Shown in pieces: positions 1 to 4,767 of a stretch of DNA of 7,086 nt. This DNA is from Sulfurimonas sp. (GTDB lineage Bacteria > Campylobacterota > Campylobacteria > Campylobacterales > Sulfurimonadaceae). Within the stretch, counting starts at the first letter, position 1; every line of letters starts with the position of its first letter. A program made the position numbers and the translations under genes. A model generated the notes under the pieces. That model was not told where the DNA came from, did not search any database, and was given only the letters and a program-made list of their open reading frames with translations. The DNA lies in assembly GCA_024762745.1 (NCBI GenBank), contig JANTGV010000057.1, positions 1 to 7,086 of the forward strand, written 5' to 3'.

Positions 1-142
1 AACCATCTGAATCTAAAACTTTTGAATAGTAACTTGTAGACTGTGGTACATGCAACAAATCATCTATCTGCTTTTTAACTTCACTTTTTGTTGAACATCC
101 CAACATCAATACTGCTAGACCAATGGTATACACTATCTTCAA
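1..142 (-). CDS. Putative lipoprotein, 5' part only (runs off the left edge)
   Basis: This is an open frame of 47 codons starting at TTG (142-140) and still open at position 1. The N-terminus has a short basic start (MK), a hydrophobic stretch and a lipobox LMLGC with Cys16, as expected for signal peptidase II processing. The mature part seen so far is polar (CSTKSEVKKQIDDLLH...). The TTG start is chosen because AGAGGA lies 6 nt upstream at 149-154 and because it is the only start in this frame that leaves a complete signal peptide. It begins 14 nt after the stop of the repressor gene, so the two are probably co-transcribed. Function is unknown. The alternative is that it is one of many small, fast-evolving cell-envelope lipoproteins unrelated to the regulator. 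Confidence 0.72.
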   Translation of the reverse strand, partial: MKIVYTIGLAVLMLGCSTKSEVKKQIDDLLHVPQSTSYYSKVLDSDG

Positions 143-148
143 TCTAAT

Positions 149-154
149 TCCTCT
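149..154 (-). promoter_or_regulatory. Ribosome binding site deciding a TTG start
   Basis: AGAGGA on the minus strand sits 6 nt before the TTG at 142-140. It falls in the 14-nt gap after the repressor stop codon and is the main reason to accept a non-ATG start for the lipoprotein. Confidence 0.6.
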
Positions 155-156
155 TT

Positions 157-816
157 CTAATCTACATCACCAAATCTACTCACAACTCTACCAATCACTT
201 CTACCTCACTAGGGTCAAGTGTTTGAGTTGAATAAACTTCATTATCAGATATTATATCTATTTTTCCATCTATTCTTTTTTGAATGCGTTTTATAAAGAG
301 TCCTGCCTCGGTTCTTAGTGTAAATATACCACCACGACCAAGATCTCGTTTCTCTCTATTTATAAATACAATATCGTTGTAACTAAAAGTTGGCTCCATG
401 GAGTCACCAGAAACATTGATAGCCTCAATATTTTTCAGCTCTCTTTCACCACCTAGCATAAATACAAACTGTTCAGGTATCTCTAACTCTTCTATCTCTT
501 CACACTCTGCATCAGCACCGCCACCGGCACTTGCGTTTACGTCATTAAAATACTTCACCATATAGAACTTATTTGTAGCTTCTACTAAACTCTCCGGTGA
601 CTGACCATATAAAAGCCAGTTTATTGATATAGACTTTTTAGCACAAAAATCTAGAAGCTCTGTAAATGGTATCTTATCGCGCTTTTTCATAGTCGCGAAA
701 TTCATCTGTGAGATTCCTAATATATCAGCAACATCTTTATCAAATATCTTTTTGGCATCAAAATCAACAGAGACAATACTTTTAATCTCCTCCACTATTT
801 CTGCAAAACTATTCAT
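157..816 (-). CDS. CI-like transcriptional repressor with S24 (LexA/CI) self-cleavage domain
   Basis: This 219-aa protein has two domains. Residues ~5-72 resemble the bacteriophage CI repressor HTH family: a helix-turn-helix around VADILGISQ (29-37), then the family hallmark LLDFCAKKSISINWLLYG (54-71). Residues ~90-215 are an S24 peptidase. Visible catalytic features are the probable cleavage site Ala97-Gly98 (in NASAGGG), nucleophile Ser139 in SGDSMEPT and Lys176 in LFIKR. The Ser-Lys distance of 37 residues equals that of LexA, so the domain should be active. Proteins of this kind bind operators as dimers and are inactivated by RecA-stimulated self-cleavage after DNA damage. AAGGAG (823-828) lies 6 nt before the ATG. 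A strong promoter and a palindromic operator candidate lie upstream. No phage structural or integrase genes are nearby, so it is either a prophage leftover or a domesticated host regulator. Confidence 0.9.
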   Translation of the reverse strand: MNSFAEIVEEIKSIVSVDFDAKKIFDKDVADILGISQMNFATMKKRDKIPFTELLDFCAKKSISINWLLYGQSPESLVEATNKFYMVKYFNDVNASAGGGADAECEEIEELEIPEQFVFMLGGERELKNIEAINVSGDSMEPTFSYNDIVFINREKRDLGRGGIFTLRTEAGLFIKRIQKRIDGKIDIISDNEVYSTQTLDPSEVEVIGRVVSRFGDVD

Positions 817-840
817 GACACTCTCCTTTATATTTCTTAC

Positions 841-869
841 ATTGTAATGTACTTTTGCAATAAAGTCAA
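841..869 (-). promoter_or_regulatory. Sigma-70-like promoter of the S24 repressor
   Basis: On the minus strand, TTGACT (869-864) and TACAAT (846-841) each match the consensus at 5 of 6 positions and are separated by exactly 17 bp. Initiation would fall near 834, giving a leader of only about 18 nt that contains the AAGGAG ribosome binding site. This is the best full -35/-10 promoter seen in the window. Confidence 0.7.
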
Positions 870-876
870 ATATTTA

Positions 877-891
877 ATGACAAATTGTCAT
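877..891. promoter_or_regulatory. Palindromic operator candidate shared by divergent promoters
   Basis: ATGACAA-A-TTGTCAT is a perfect 7+1+7 inverted repeat in the intergenic region between the S24 repressor and the divergent 27-codon gene. A further GTCA half-site lies at 865-868, inside the repressor -35. The palindrome is centred about 50 bp upstream of the predicted repressor start. It overlaps TTGTCA (885-890), a possible -35 for the divergent direction. Size and placement fit a dimeric CI-like protein binding its own control region. It could also bind another regulator. Binding is inferred, not seen. Confidence 0.55.
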
Positions 892-917
892 ATTTTTAAT
901 AAAAACATAAATATAAG
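885..917 (+). promoter_or_regulatory. Possible divergent promoter for the 27-codon gene
   Basis: TTGTCA (885-890) could serve as -35 and TATAAG (912-917, 5 of 6 matches) as -10. The spacer is 21 bp, which is long. In Campylobacterota the -35 is poorly conserved, so the -10 and the T/A-rich upstream tract carry most of the weight. The -35 lies inside the palindrome, so a bound repressor would block it. Confidence 0.35.
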
Positions 918-952
918 TGTAATATTTTCTAAATTTACTTAAAGGATTTGAC

Positions 953-1036
953 ATGGCACTTATAATTAAAAACGCAGAGAGCCTCTTTGAAAGATTTGAA
1001 AACAGTATTGGGGATTGGGCTGAGAAGATATTTTAA
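953..1036 (+). CDS. 27-aa amphipathic micropeptide, divergent from the S24 repressor
   Basis: This small frame starts at ATG 953 and stops at TAA 1034-1036. AAGGA (942-946) lies 6 nt upstream, an ideal ribosome binding site for so short a frame. The peptide begins MALIIKNAESLFERF and ends in WAEKIF. On a helical wheel (100 degrees per residue), the hydrophobic residues from 4 to 26 (I4, I5, A8, L11, F12, F15, I19, W22, A23, I26) all fall between 20 and 140 degrees. Every polar residue, plus Gly20, falls outside that arc. Net charge is about -2, with no cysteine and no signal peptide. I do not recognise a family. It could be a membrane-surface peptide, a peptide that binds the repressor, or a remnant of a longer phage gene. 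The good ribosome binding site and regulated-looking promoter region argue that it is made. Confidence 0.5.
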   Translation: MALIIKNAESLFERFENSIGDWAEKIF

Positions 1037-1041
1037 GTTAA

Positions 1042-1200
1042 TTAAGAGTTATTCTCTTTAAACTCTTTTTCTCTTCTCTTCTTCTCTTCAAGTCTAAAAC
1101 CCTCTTCTCTTTGGGATGATTTATTTTTATGATATCCACCAAATACAAATATCATAAAAAGTATAAACAGAAAAAATACAACTCCATTGATTATTTCCAC
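1042..1200 (-). CDS. 52-aa single-pass membrane protein with charged cytoplasmic tail
   Basis: This frame starts at GTG 1200-1198, sharing its G with the TAG stop of trmL (TAGTG), and stops at TAA 1044-1042. Residues ~4-21 form one very hydrophobic segment (VVFFLFILFMIFVFGG). The remainder is strongly charged (K/R/E-rich, around REEGFRLEEKKRREKEF) and should be a continuous helix. The positive-inside rule places the tail in the cytoplasm. The TAGTG overlap means translational coupling to trmL, the same arrangement as at the purU start. It is the last gene of the leuD operon and is convergent with the 27-codon gene 5 bp away. I do not recognise the family, so function is unknown. The GTG start, small size and hydrophobic/charged layout make it easy to miss in automated annotation. 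Confidence 0.65.
   Translation of the reverse strand: MEIINGVVFFLFILFMIFVFGGYHKNKSSQREEGFRLEEKKRREKEFKENNS
1044..1070 (+). terminator. Weak hairpin between convergent gene ends
   Basis: AAGAGTT (1044-1050) pairs with AACTCTT (1061-1067) over a 10-nt loop. The distal arm runs into TTTTT (1066-1070), so on the plus strand this is a weak terminator 8 nt after the 27-codon gene. A competing 5-bp stem, AAGAG/CTCTT (1044-1048 with 1054-1058), reads equally on the minus strand at the end of the 52-aa gene. Both stems are AT-rich and short. Confidence 0.3.
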
Positions 1201-1673
1201 TACTTCACACCCTCAAAGCTATCATAAGTCTGTCGTATAGCATCATAAAGGACTATTCCCGTACTGATTGCAAGGTTCAGGCTTCGACCATCTTTAGTCA
1301 TTGGTATAGTAATATTCTGGCTCTTATACTTATTTAGTATATCTTCTGGAATTCCTGCTGTTTCACTACCAAAGAATATATAATCATTATCTTCAAAGGC
1401 AGCATTAAAATAGGGTCTATCAGTCTTTGTAGTTGCAAAATAAGCATTACTATTTATCTCATTGTTTGCAAAAAAATCATCTAAGCTTTCCCAAACATGC
1501 AGATCTAACTTATCCCAATAGTCAAGTCCTGCACGTCTTACAGCTTTTTCATCTATATCAAAGGCTATAGGCTTTATAAGATGAAGAGAAGCCCCTGCGT
1601 TTACGCATAAACGCCCTATAGCACCTGTATTGTTAGGAATCTGTGGATGAACTAAAACTACATTAAATCCCAT
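1200..1673 (-). CDS. trmL: tRNA (cytidine/uridine-34 2'-O)-methyltransferase TrmL
   Basis: This 157-aa protein is a minimal SPOUT (trefoil-knot) methyltransferase, with the same length as E. coli TrmL (YibK). It transfers a methyl group from S-adenosylmethionine to the 2'-OH of wobble nucleotide 34. In E. coli the substrates are the two tRNA-Leu isoacceptors with CAA and modified-UAA anticodons. Family motifs are in order: motif 1 IPNNTGAIGRLCVNAGA (12-28) with Asn14-Asn15 and Arg21, KAVRRAGLDYW (43-53), motif 2 FGSETAGIP (101-109) and knot motif 3 IPMTKDGRSLNLAIS (123-137). It acts as a cytoplasmic dimer. The ATG has AAAGG 7 nt upstream, which overlaps the end of purU. It lies 10 nt after purU and overlaps the next small membrane gene by 1 nt. 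Placement at the end of an operon headed by leucine genes is notable given its tRNA-Leu substrates. Confidence 0.93.
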   Translation of the reverse strand: MGFNVVLVHPQIPNNTGAIGRLCVNAGASLHLIKPIAFDIDEKAVRRAGLDYWDKLDLHVWESLDDFFANNEINSNAYFATTKTDRPYFNAAFEDNDYIFFGSETAGIPEDILNKYKSQNITIPMTKDGRSLNLAISTGIVLYDAIRQTYDSFEGVK

Positions 1674-1683
1674 GATAAAACCT

Positions 1684-2520
1684 TTAAAAAATTACTGTTT
1701 TATTTGCATAGACGAAGATTCTATCTTCAAGTGCTAACTTAAGTGCACGTGATAAAACAACCTTCTCTACATCTCTTCCTGAGCGTTGCATATCTTTCCA
1801 ACTGTAAGCATGATCAACATGTTTTATCTCTTGGGCTATAATCGGACCCTCATCCAAGTTGTTATTTACAAAGTGAGATGTAGCCCCTATAATCTTAACA
1901 CCTCTATCATAAGCTTGTTTGTAAGGATTTGCACCAATAAAAGCAGGTAAAAATGAGTGGTGTATATTTATTATCTTCTCTTCGTAGTGTTCTACGAAAT
2001 TAGGAGTAAGTATACGCATATATTTAGCCAACACTATGTAGTCTACATCCTCAAAACTATCTATAGACTCAATAATCTTCTGTTCATGCTCTGTACGCTC
2101 TAAGTTTTCATGAGAAACTGTAATATATGGAATATCAAACTTATTTACTAAAGACTCGAGCTTATCATAGTTTGAGATAACTGCTAAAATATTCGCTTCA
2201 AGTTCGCCAGACTCATGTCTAATCAGTATATCACCTAGGGCATGGAGCTCTTTTGTAGCCATCAAAATAATATTTTTTTTCTTTGGCTCTATCACTTTAA
2301 TATGTGCACTTTTTGGAAGAACAGACTCAAGAGCAACCTTAAGCTCTTTTTTGTTGATCTCTCCGTCTACAACACTTCTCATAAAAAACTTATTATTCTC
2401 TTTATCAACAAACTCACTATTAGAGAGTATATTCAAATCACTATTAAAAAAAATGCTAGAAACTTTATGTACTAAACCTTTCTCATCGTTTGCATCTATT
2501 AAAACTCTATATTGACTCAC
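1684..2520 (-). CDS. purU: Formyltetrahydrofolate deformylase PurU
   Basis: This 278-aa protein hydrolyses 10-formyl-THF to formate and THF in the cytoplasm, balancing one-carbon units and supplying formate for the PurT-type purine step. Residues ~1-80 form an ACT-like regulatory domain (VLIDANDEKGLVHKVSSIFF), where glycine/methionine control occurs in E. coli. Residues ~83-275 form a formyltransferase-fold domain. The catalytic triad of the fold is visible: Asn185 and His187 in NIHHSFLPAF and Asp223 in NNLDEGPII, with GANPYKQAYDRGVKIIGATSHF (196-217) between them. Length is normal. The start is GTG at 2520, sharing its G with the TAG of the upstream gene (TAGTG). AAGGA lies about 8 nt upstream, inside the end of that gene. 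The next gene is trmL, 10 nt downstream. Confidence 0.95.
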   Translation of the reverse strand: MSQYRVLIDANDEKGLVHKVSSIFFNSDLNILSNSEFVDKENNKFFMRSVVDGEINKKELKVALESVLPKSAHIKVIEPKKKNIILMATKELHALGDILIRHESGELEANILAVISNYDKLESLVNKFDIPYITVSHENLERTEHEQKIIESIDSFEDVDYIVLAKYMRILTPNFVEHYEEKIINIHHSFLPAFIGANPYKQAYDRGVKIIGATSHFVNNNLDEGPIIAQEIKHVDHAYSWKDMQRSGRDVEKVVLSRALKLALEDRIFVYANKTVIF

Positions 2521-2849
2521 TATTTGGTTCCTTTTTCTAACTTTTCAACTCGTGCATCTATAGTTGCGAGAACATACTCTAAAAAATTCAGTGTCATATC
2601 TACTTTTGCTTCTATATTGATATTGTTTGGTGCTTGAAAGCCTTCAAAAAGAACAAGCAGTCGCTCTCTTATAGAGTTGAGATAGATTAACTCACTGTCA
2701 GAAGATTCACCGCTCGTAATAGCCTCTCTTTCAAAACTCTTTTCAGGAACTATCTCTTTTTTTACAGAACTCTCTTTGTCCGATGTTTGGATTGGGGCAT
2801 CTTCTTCCATCTCAGCTAAAGTTGAGAGTATTACATCTTTTAATTCCAT
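2520..2849 (-). CDS. CiaD-like conserved Campylobacterota protein (function unknown here)
   Basis: From the ATG at 2849 this is a 109-aa acidic cytoplasmic protein with no signal peptide or membrane segment. The N-terminus MELKDVILSTLAEMEEDAP (1-19) is a short helix. Residues ~20-52 are a low-complexity K/E/S-rich linker. Residues ~53-105 (SELIYLNSIRERLLVLFEG ... MTLNFLEYVLATIDARVEKLE) should form helices with coiled-coil character. Layout and position next to purU recall the Campylobacter jejuni Cj0788 (CiaD) gene near purU (Cj0790). CiaD is described there as an invasion effector, but host invasion is not expected in a free-living relative, so the ancestral role is probably different. The frame also opens at GTG 2864, but AAAGG there abuts the GTG, so the internal ATG is preferred. 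It overlaps the upstream gene by 10 nt and purU by 1 nt. Confidence 0.7.
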   Translation of the reverse strand: MELKDVILSTLAEMEEDAPIQTSDKESSVKKEIVPEKSFEREAITSGESSDSELIYLNSIRERLLVLFEGFQAPNNINIEAKVDMTLNFLEYVLATIDARVEKLEKGTK

Positions 2850-3088
2850 GCTTTTAATAACCACCTTTCAAATTCGTTGAACTCTATATCGCTATCCATT
2901 TTCAAAAAGAACTCTTTCATCTGAGGATTGACATTTAAGAACTTTTTTCTCATCCCGGAGAGTCTTCTAATCGCAATTTTTGCATCACTATTATCTGGGT
3001 CATTTTTTAAGACCTCTTTATAGATACTAAGAGCCTCTTCTTTTAGACCTTGAAGCTCATAAATATTTGCTAAAGTAAGTGTCTGCAT
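2840..3088 (-). CDS. Small TPR-like protein
   Basis: This is an 82-aa protein. Residues ~4-37 match one tetratricopeptide repeat: LANIYELQGLKEEALSIYKE, then VLKNDPDNSDAK, with the usual small and aromatic positions and the DPDN turn. Residues ~38-82 are helical and end in a tryptophan-rich tail (FERWLLKAWN). A single repeat suggests a protein-protein adaptor rather than an enzyme. It starts 11 nt after the leuB stop with only a weak ribosome binding site, so it probably relies on ribosomes arriving from leuB. It overlaps the CiaD-like gene by 10 nt. Such tight coupling suggests that the two small proteins act together, but that is inference. Confidence 0.75.
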   Translation of the reverse strand: MQTLTLANIYELQGLKEEALSIYKEVLKNDPDNSDAKIAIRRLSGMRKKFLNVNPQMKEFFLKMDSDIEFNEFERWLLKAWN

Positions 3089-3099
3089 CTGCGTTTTAT

Positions 3100-4167
3100 C
3101 TACCTAGCAATATAGTTTGCTATTATTGAACCCATTTCACTGGTTGAACACACTTCTTTTGCATCAAACTGTGCTAAATCACCAGTTCTGTAACCTTCAC
3201 TGAGTGCTTTTTTAATTGCATTGTCAATTTTATCTGCCGCTTCAACTTCACCTAGTGCATATCTTAACATCATAGAAGCTGATGATATAGTTGCTATAGG
3301 ATTTGCTATACCTTGACCTGCGATATCTGGAGCAGAACCATGTATAGGTTCATACACACCTATTTTATCACCAACAGAAGCCGATGGTAAAAGACCAATA
3401 GAACCACATAACATCGAAGCTTCATCACTTAAAATGTCACCAAAAATATTTCCTGTCAGCATTACATCAAACTGTTTTGGATTTAGTACAAGTTGCATAG
3501 CAGCATTATCTACATACATATGTGTAAGTTCAACTTCTGGATACTCAGCTGATACTTCAGTAACAACATCTCTCCAAAGTTGAGATACATCAAGAACATT
3601 TGCCTTATCTATGGAGCAGACCCTTTTATCTCTTTTCATTGCAATTTTAAATGCATGATGTGCAATACGGATAATCTCATCACGAGTGTAAACCATAGTG
3701 TTCCACCCTTTATCTTCCGTACGACCTTTAGGCTCACCAAAGTAGATACCACCTATAAGTTCACGTACAACCATGATATCAACACCCTGAATAATTTCAG
3801 GCTTCAGTGATGAAGCGTTTATCAACTCATCATAAACAACTGCTGGACGAAGATTAGCATAAACACCTAACTCTTTACGGAATCTCAAAAGTCCACTTTC
3901 AGGGCGTTTTTCACGAGGTAGTGAGTCCCATTTTTCTCCACCAATAGCTCCAAAAAGAACAGCATCAGAGTTTAAAGACTTTGTAATAGTCTCCTGAGGA
4001 AGTGGATCACCAGTAATGTCATAAGCGATTCCACCCATTAAAGCTTCATCATACTTAAAGTTCAGATCACAAGATGAAGCAACAGCATCTAAAACTTTTA
4101 CAGCCTCATCAACAATCTCTGGACCGATTCCATCACCTTTAATAAGTGTTATTGTATAATTTTTCAT
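3100..4167 (-). CDS. leuB: 3-isopropylmalate dehydrogenase LeuB
   Basis: This 355-aa enzyme catalyses NAD-dependent oxidative decarboxylation of 3-isopropylmalate to 2-ketoisocaproate, the third committed step of leucine synthesis. It is a cytoplasmic homodimer needing Mg or Mn. All key residues are present by comparison with the Thermus enzyme: GDGIGPEI (11-18), Arg97 and Arg107 in [13 protein letters not shown], Arg135 and Tyr142 in [13 protein letters not shown], Lys188 in DKANVL, Asp220 in VDNAAMQLV, Asp244 and Asp248 in [13 protein letters not shown], and the NAD-binding loop [18 protein letters not shown] (273-290). The ATG overlaps the leuD stop by 1 nt (TAATG), with AAAAGG upstream inside leuD. 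Length is typical and nothing suggests damage. Confidence 0.97.
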   Translation of the reverse strand: MKNYTITLIKGDGIGPEIVDEAVKVLDAVASSCDLNFKYDEALMGGIAYDITGDPLPQETITKSLNSDAVLFGAIGGEKWDSLPREKRPESGLLRFRKELGVYANLRPAVVYDELINASSLKPEIIQGVDIMVVRELIGGIYFGEPKGRTEDKGWNTMVYTRDEIIRIAHHAFKIAMKRDKRVCSIDKANVLDVSQLWRDVVTEVSAEYPEVELTHMYVDNAAMQLVLNPKQFDVMLTGNIFGDILSDEASMLCGSIGLLPSASVGDKIGVYEPIHGSAPDIAGQGIANPIATISSASMMLRYALGEVEAADKIDNAIKKALSEGYRTGDLAQFDAKEVCSTSEMGSIIANYIAR

Positions 4168-4670
4168 TATTTACCTTTTACTTCATTAGCTGCAAAGTTC
4201 ATTAAACCACCTGCATCAATTAACTCTTGCATAAACTCTGGTATTGGAACAAAGCTGTATGTTTTGTTGCTTGTCTTATTAGTGATTGTACCTGCGTTCA
4301 TATCTACACTGATATTATCACCCTCTTTAATCTCTGCACTCTCAGCAAGTTCAAAAATAGGTAGTCCCATATTAAACGCATTTCTATAAAATATTCTTGC
4401 GAAAGTTGGTGCAATTACGGCAGCAACACCAGCTGCTTTTAATGCAATTGGTGCATGTTCACGTGAACTTCCACATCCAAAATTTTCACCAGCTACTATT
4501 ACATCACCTGCACTCATATTATTAACAAATTCTGGATCTGCATCTTCCATGACATGTTTTGCTAGTTCCTCAGGAACAGAAGTATTCAAGTATCTTGCAG
4601 CGATAATTAAGTCTGTATCTATATCTTTCCCAAAGGTCCAAACTTTTCCATCAATATTTGCTTTTTGCAT
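4167..4670 (-). CDS. leuD: 3-isopropylmalate dehydratase small subunit LeuD (short, HACN type)
   Basis: This 167-aa protein is the swivelling subunit that pairs with the iron-sulfur subunit LeuC to isomerise 2-isopropylmalate to 3-isopropylmalate. LeuC is not in this window. Landmarks are [16 protein letters not shown] (13-28), [12 protein letters not shown] (63-74), the substrate-recognition loop, and [13 protein letters not shown] (93-105). The length fits the short archaeal/homoaconitase-like class rather than the ~200-aa E. coli type. That class can in some lineages also accept related malates, but leuB directly downstream makes leucine synthesis the likely job. AGGAT (4678-4682) lies 7 nt before the ATG, with a perfect -10 further upstream. 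It is the first gene of the operon, and the leuA and leuC genes must lie elsewhere. Confidence 0.95.
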   Translation of the reverse strand: MQKANIDGKVWTFGKDIDTDLIIAARYLNTSVPEELAKHVMEDADPEFVNNMSAGDVIVAGENFGCGSSREHAPIALKAAGVAAVIAPTFARIFYRNAFNMGLPIFELAESAEIKEGDNISVDMNAGTITNKTSNKTYSFVPIPEFMQELIDAGGLMNFAANEVKGK

Positions 4671-4706
4671 ATATAAAATCCTATATGTATCTAAATTAAT
4701 TTTGCG

Positions 4707-4735
4707 ATTATATCCAAAAAGATGTTGTATATTTA
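4707..4735 (-). promoter_or_regulatory. Promoter of the leuD-leuB-...-trmL operon
   Basis: The minus strand reads GGATATAATCGC, giving a perfect TATAAT at 4712-4707. No good -35 is found at 17 bp (TAAATA at 4735-4730), but the upstream tract is T/A-rich, as is usual for Campylobacterota housekeeping promoters. The start would fall near 4700, giving a leader of about 30 nt. That leaves no room for a leucine-codon attenuator peptide, so regulation, if any, is not by classical attenuation. Confidence 0.65.
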
Positions 4736-4749
4736 TAAAGAGAAAGTTT

Positions 4750-4767
4750 TAAGAGTTTAGGCTCTTA
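4750..4767 (-). terminator. Weak hairpin at the 3' end of the diguanylate cyclase gene
   Basis: TAAGAG and CTCTTA form a 6-bp stem with a 6-nt loop that includes the stop codon of the cyclase gene. It is followed on the minus strand by AAAACTTTCTCTTT, which is only partly T-rich. It may slow or partly stop transcription before leuD, so some read-through into the leu operon is possible. Confidence 0.25.

Noticed and set aside
157..1036. Complete prophage or toxin-antitoxin module
   Set aside because: No integrase, structural, lysis or antitoxin-like gene is seen. The repressor is a full CI-like protein rather than a typical antitoxin, so only a small cassette is supported.
1065..1110. CTTCTC-type repetitive tract
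   Set aside because: It looked like a simple repeat, but it is explained by the Lys/Arg/Glu-rich tail of the 52-aa gene on the minus strand.
2242..2475. 77-codon frame on the plus strand
   Set aside because: It lies antisense inside purU, whose frame is fully supported by conserved motifs; there is no plausible ribosome binding site or family match.
3580..3810. 76-codon plus-strand frame with several cysteines
   Set aside because: It is antisense to the conserved core of leuB, and the cysteine pattern is a by-product of the opposite-strand codons.
4671..4700. Leucine attenuator or leader peptide before leuD
   Set aside because: The -10 at 4707-4712 leaves only about 30 nt of leader; no leucine-codon run or alternative hairpins fit.
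4549..4752. 67-codon plus-strand frame across the leuD start
   Set aside because: It is antisense to leuD and crosses its promoter; composition is not protein-like and no start signal is seen.
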